Notes under the pieces: generated by a model | Databases searched by the model: none | What the model saw: only the letters and a program-made list of their open reading frames with translations | What the model was told of the DNA's origin: nothing | Assembly (NCBI GenBank): GCA_013042795.1 | Contig: JABDPK010000130.1 | Span: 1-7,490 of the forward strand | Length of the DNA: 7,490 nt | From: Saprospiraceae bacterium | Lineage (GTDB): Bacteria > Bacteroidota > Bacteroidia > Chitinophagales > Saprospiraceae | Direction: 5' to 3' | Shown here: positions 6,101-7,490 of the stretch, piece after piece | How the letters are laid out: each line of letters starts with the position of its first letter | How positions within the stretch are numbered: the first letter of the stretch is position 1 | Made by a program: the position numbers and the translations under genes

Positions 6101-7272
6101 ATATCGAAGACAATAATATCATGTCTGATATGACAGGGGAAAGTGGAACATATGCTTTCCATGAACTTGATATGTACGGACAATACAGGGTAGACCCATA
6201 TAATAATGATAATCCACTTGAAGGTGTTTCGACACTTGACCTCTTGTTGATTCAAAAGCATATCCTTGGTCAGAAACAACTTGATTCACCTTATAAACTC
6301 ATTGCTGCAGATATTGATGCAAATGGAAAAATAACTGCGATTGACCTGATCCAGCTAAGGAAACTTATCCTGGGTGTCATAGAAGAATATCCATTTAACG
6401 ATTCATGGGCTTTTGTACCTCAGAGCTACCAGTTTGTTGACCCCTTAACTCCATGGGATTATCCTTCATCAATTGTTTTGAATGACGTGGAAAACCCCGT
6501 CATGTCTGCAGATTTCATAGGTGTAAAAATTGGGGATGTGAATAATTCCATAGAATTAAATTTAAATAGAAAGTTAGATACAAGGAATGATCATGCCTTC
6601 TACCTGAGTACTGATAATAGCAGTTTCAAGGCGGGGGATCTTGTCTCTGTACCTGTGCGGGTCGCAAAAGATATAGTAACTGCCGGTATGCAGTTTACAA
6701 TGAAATTTGATGAAGATGCATTTTTATTTGAAGGCATAGATCGGGGTTCTGTGAACCTGGAGCAGGAAAATTTCGCTCTGCTTAATTCTGAGACAGGAAC
6801 TATAACAGTAAGTTTTGGAGATATTGACATGTATGATCTTGAAGCAGGTGAGCTGATATTCACGGTTTACTTTGAAAGTAATATAGATGGAACCCTTTCG
6901 GACTATTTCGAAATTAATTCGGATGTGACCAATGCAGAAATTTACACGGACAATTATGAAGTTGAAAAGATCAATTTTGTAATGTATGATAATGCTGATC
7001 CAATCAGTGAAGAGATGGAAGTCTTTCAGAATGAGCCGAATCCATTTAGTGAAACGACGAGTATCGCATTTTCCATACCCAAAAGACAACGAGTGTCATT
7101 ATCAGTGTTCGATGCCAATGGCAGCCTCGTTATCCATCAGTCCGAATACTTTGATAAAGGAATAAATGAATTTGTTATAAATGCACTTGAGCTCAATACC
7201 AATGGAATCCTGTTTTACAGGGTCGAGAGCCAGGCATCGATAACAACAAGAAAAATGATCGTGGTTAAATAA
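3181..7272 (+). CDS. Giant T9SS-sorted surface protein with Ig-like super-repeats, dockerin-like and cohesin-like domains
   Basis: The gene is complete, up to 1363 residues, and starts 25 bp after the previous stop. ATGs at 3181, 3184 and 3229 are all possible. The one at 3229 (MKKQYTI...) gives the more normal signal peptide (n-region KK..K..R, hydrophobic core MVALCCMIFFCLG, cleavage near LHS/Q or HSQ/D), while 3181 adds a 16-residue polar extension; no strong Shine-Dalgarno decides it. Domains, numbered from 3181: signal peptide to about 51; cysteine-rich N-domain 52-150; Ig-like cycle 1, 151-558; cycle 2, 559-939; carboxypeptidase-regulatory-like 950-1006; dockerin-like 1009-1066; linker ending GDVNNS (1118-1123); cohesin-like 1137-1268; T9SS type A tail 1281-1363. 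From residue 485 on it is collinear with the upstream protein except that it has no lectin insert. Likely an exported surface or adhesive protein co-transcribed with its paralogue. The ligand is unknown, and enzyme motifs are not seen. Confidence 0.95.
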   Translation: MMKLIDTPTPYLNIIGMKKQYTITASLKQMRMVALCCMIFFCLGQNELHSQDPCTVNCDIINLACNSSINVSVNEDCYAAVTTDLILEDPPFEYCPDSPTYYEIELFDEAGQYIPGHVIGFEHVGQRLKASITLKPCSISCWGYINVEDKVGPKISGCKDGLLPPVILDCYDYGTGIGPDWPYVYGICDYSFDYLSFEDDTSNVMCTNGYAVSILREWTAIDEQGFRDKCFQEIFVEKYILKDVVFPADYVKEYEGDCDIFNDISPELTGYPSGVFCPNMQFYYNDIVYRQCGAQRKLLRDWSVLDWCTGESKTKGQIIKIIDNSSPVVECPPDTVLYPQDPYRCITDVVLDPYGLYDSLTRIRVVEECSLPLSVKVDYLLAVEGQSPPITGDYYPVIINKDSTFVIKNVQESVWVRYCYSDDCGNQSPYTEEIPELVDSNLTSACCYFEIQLDDQEAPTAICEGFTKVQLTSTGLTEIFAEVFDDSSYDPCGDIIDFEVKRENSSCPGFDEHGNKDWGPSVHFCCEDLGKTLTIRLRAFDQAGNYSECLGLVNVRSEATLKVECPGDVDLYCGDDYSDRALIGIPSGENGCESGINIGEDWFDISDFNISCGTGTIIRTVDVLDDDGYVLQNCSQRIFIDPAGNSEYLEPGDFDFPIDVTIDECAFGPNTHPDFTGMPVANKIFECTNIAVSYKDEAPLSSNQNGVCYTILRKWRVVDWCRFDPDHPSRFTLESVQEISISNSGSALFNCPQQLVVVNTSNANCDAFVDLEVYASNTCGSNMSVSWELDAFSNGTIDDFGNGTDASDVYPVGKHLITYNAVNQCGGGANSCTFQFEVKSDKAPIPICRSELVWTISSNQEALVWASDFDLKSIGGCDSNDHLTFSFVSPLENSFPQPSKVFSCSDIPDGQAESLVMDIYVVDESDQFASCNVVLHLQDNHDFCPDLGGMTVIEGEVSSEMYEPVQEVMVELKDIEDNNIMSDMTGESGTYAFHELDMYGQYRVDPYNNDNPLEGVSTLDLLLIQKHILGQKQLDSPYKLIAADIDANGKITAIDLIQLRKLILGVIEEYPFNDSWAFVPQSYQFVDPLTPWDYPSSIVLNDVENPVMSADFIGVKIGDVNNSIELNLNRKLDTRNDHAFYLSTDNSSFKAGDLVSVPVRVAKDIVTAGMQFTMKFDEDAFLFEGIDRGSVNLEQENFALLNSETGTITVSFGDIDMYDLEAGELIFTVYFESNIDGTLSDYFEINSDVTNAEIYTDNYEVEKINFVMYDNADPISEEMEVFQNEPNPFSETTSIAFSIPKRQRVSLSVFDANGSLVIHQSEYFDKGINEFVINALELNTNGILFYRVESQASITTRKMIVVK
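3229..3333 (+). other. Sec signal peptide of the second large protein
   Basis: Reading from ATG 3229, a basic n-region (KK, K, R) leads into the core MVALCCMIFFCLG and a polar c-region QNELHSQ before DPC. Cleavage after LHS or after HSQ would leave a mature protein starting QDPC or DPC. T9SS cargo needs Sec export first, so the peptide fits the C-terminal sorting domain of the same protein. Confidence 0.8.
3631..4854 (+). repeat. Ig/HYR-like four-module super-repeat, cycle 1 of the second protein
   Basis: Modules a (residues 151-241), b (242-324), c (325-455) and d (456-558) form one cycle. Landmarks are CNLT-free module a with LREWTAIDEQG, module b with FPADY, TGYPSGVFC and LLRDWSVLDWC, module c with VVECPPDTV and YCYSDDCGNQ, and module d with APTAIC, FDDSSYDPCG and FCCEDLGKTLTIRLRAFDQAGN. 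Module c is about 30 residues longer than in cycle 2. Module d is the counterpart of the module that hosts the lectin domain in the upstream protein. Confidence 0.75.
4855..5997 (+). repeat. Ig/HYR-like four-module super-repeat, cycle 2 of the second protein
   Basis: Modules a (residues 559-652; VECPGDVDLYCGDD, CGTGTIIRTVDV), b (653-742; FDFPIDVTIDEC, LRKWRVVDWC), c (743-839; FNCPQQLVVVN, LDAFSNGTIDDFGNGTDASD) and the terminal variant d' (840-939; APIPIC, EALVWASDFDLKSIGGC, VMDIYVVDE, LHLQDN) repeat cycle 1 with a period of about 408 residues. The cycle aligns module by module with the upstream protein. Similarity is at the protein level, with cysteine positions and the DWC motif best kept. 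Confidence 0.78.
6205..6549 (+). other. Dockerin-like domain and conserved GDVN linker, second protein
   Basis: Half repeats NDNPLEGVSTLDLLLIQKHI and ADIDANGKITAIDLIQLRKL are followed by a linker (DSWAFV ... DFIGVKIGDVNNS). The second loop has D1, D3, N5, G6 and D12 and is a good calcium loop. The first has N1, N3, L5 and D12 and is degenerate in the same way as in the upstream paralogue. The order dockerin-like, linker, cohesin-like, sorting domain is identical in both proteins. Confidence 0.85.
6589..6984 (+). other. Cohesin-like beta domain, second protein
   Basis: Residues 1137-1268 show the cohesin strand pattern clearly: FKAGDLVSVPVRV, then TAGMQFTMKFDEDAFLFEGI, FALLNSETGTITVSFGDID and LEAGELIFTVYFES, then a final NAEIYTDNYEVEKINFV strand. 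Typical cohesins bind dockerins non-covalently. Here the domain sits about 70 residues after a dockerin-like module in the same chain, so its real partner is open. A generic Ig-like fold remains an alternative. Confidence 0.65.
7021..7269 (+). other. T9SS type A C-terminal sorting domain, second protein
   Basis: The last 83 residues carry FQNEPNPFSETTSIAFSIP, VSLSVFDANGSLV, KGINEFVINALEL, NGILFYRVES and the end TRKMIVVK. These are the same landmarks, in the same order, as in the upstream protein, which puts both in the same export route. Confidence 0.93.
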
Positions 7273-7295
7273 TTTTATGTTCTTTTTTTGTACTT

Positions 7296-7327
7296 AAAAG
7301 TCGGCAACAGAGTTGCCGGCTTTTTTT
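7296..7327 (+). terminator. Intrinsic terminator after the two-gene unit
   Basis: A nine-pair stem, 7300-7308 with 7312-7320 (one G-U pair, three-base loop AGA), is followed by seven T at 7321-7327. Four A at 7296-7299 can extend the stem by pairing with the first four T. It lies 23 bp after the stop of the second large gene and closes its transcript. The A-run on the left makes weak function in the other direction conceivable. Confidence 0.92.
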
Positions 7328-7338
7328 AATTTCGGGAC

Positions 7339-7490
7339 TTGAAGAAAATCGCACTTATATCAGATACCCATAGTTTTCTGGGAAATGATGTGATCGAACA
7401 TCTGAAATCAGTTAACGAGATCTGGCATGGCGGAGATATTGGAGACCATCGTTTGATCGACCAGATGGAAAGTATCAAGCCAGTCAAAGC
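7339..7490 (+). CDS. YfcE/MJ0936-type metallophosphoesterase (3' partial)
   Basis: The first 50 codons and part of the next are visible, beginning KKIALISDTHSFLGNDVIEH. The metal-binding motif D-x-H (SDTH, D9 and H11) and the second motif HGGD (D33) are present, followed by IGDHRLIDQM and KPVKA. The GN-D/H motif and the later histidines expected in the family lie past the window end. Family members are cytoplasmic, usually about 160-180 residues, and hydrolyse phosphodiesters with two metal ions; the substrate here cannot be told. The TTG start at 7339 is chosen because a TAA in frame lies at 7327-7329 and no other start precedes the essential SDTH motif. It begins 11 bp after the terminator, and nothing links its function to the surface proteins. 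Confidence 0.88.
   Translation, partial: MKKIALISDTHSFLGNDVIEHLKSVNEIWHGGDIGDHRLIDQMESIKPVK

Noticed and set aside
6724..7089. Minus-strand open frame of 121 codons opposite the cohesin-like and T9SS tail region
   Set aside because: No family signature and a composition typical of antisense reading; the plus-strand protein explains this stretch fully.
7327..7334. TAATTTCG as a Bacteroidota -7 element (TAnnTTTG) for the metallophosphoesterase gene
   Set aside because: One mismatch, and no TTG or TTTG at a suitable distance upstream; it also overlaps the terminator T-run. Too weak to annotate.

Overview
The window looks like chromosomal DNA from a Bacteroidota species, most likely a Saprospiraceae-type marine or sludge bacterium. 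The evidence is two very large, acidic, cysteine-rich secreted proteins, each ending in a type A sorting domain of the type IX secretion system (T9SS). Each also carries the Ig/HYR-like repeats and the dockerin-like 'GVSTLDL...ADxxxxxxxxAIDL...LILG' module that I associate with Saprospiraceae surface proteins. Base composition is moderately AT-rich, and starts lack a strong Shine-Dalgarno, as is usual in this phylum. The taxonomic call is inference from protein style; no rRNA or housekeeping marker is present.

Layout, all on the + strand: (1) 3-3155, the 3' part of a giant surface protein whose start lies upstream. It has the end of one Ig-like module, an Ig-like module interrupted by a C-type-lectin-like domain, four more Ig-like modules, a carboxypeptidase-regulatory-like domain, a dockerin-like domain, a cohesin-like domain and the T9SS tail. 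(2) A 25-bp gap. (3) 3181-7272, a complete paralogue of up to 1363 residues with a signal peptide, an N-terminal cysteine-rich domain, two cycles of a four-module Ig-like super-repeat, and the same C-terminal block. (4) A strong intrinsic terminator at 7296-7327. (5) From 7339 to the window end, the first 50 codons of a YfcE-type metallophosphoesterase with a TTG start, which reads as an unrelated housekeeping-type gene.

The two large genes are probably one transcription unit: no promoter is seen in the short gap and a single terminator follows the second. Their products should cross the inner membrane by Sec, cross the outer membrane by T9SS, and end up anchored on or released from the cell surface. 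The first carries a putative ligand-binding lectin-like domain that its neighbour lacks. Both carry dockerin-like and cohesin-like domains in the same chain, which allows, but does not prove, calcium-dependent self- or partner-assembly. No mobile element, CRISPR array, tRNA or rRNA was seen.
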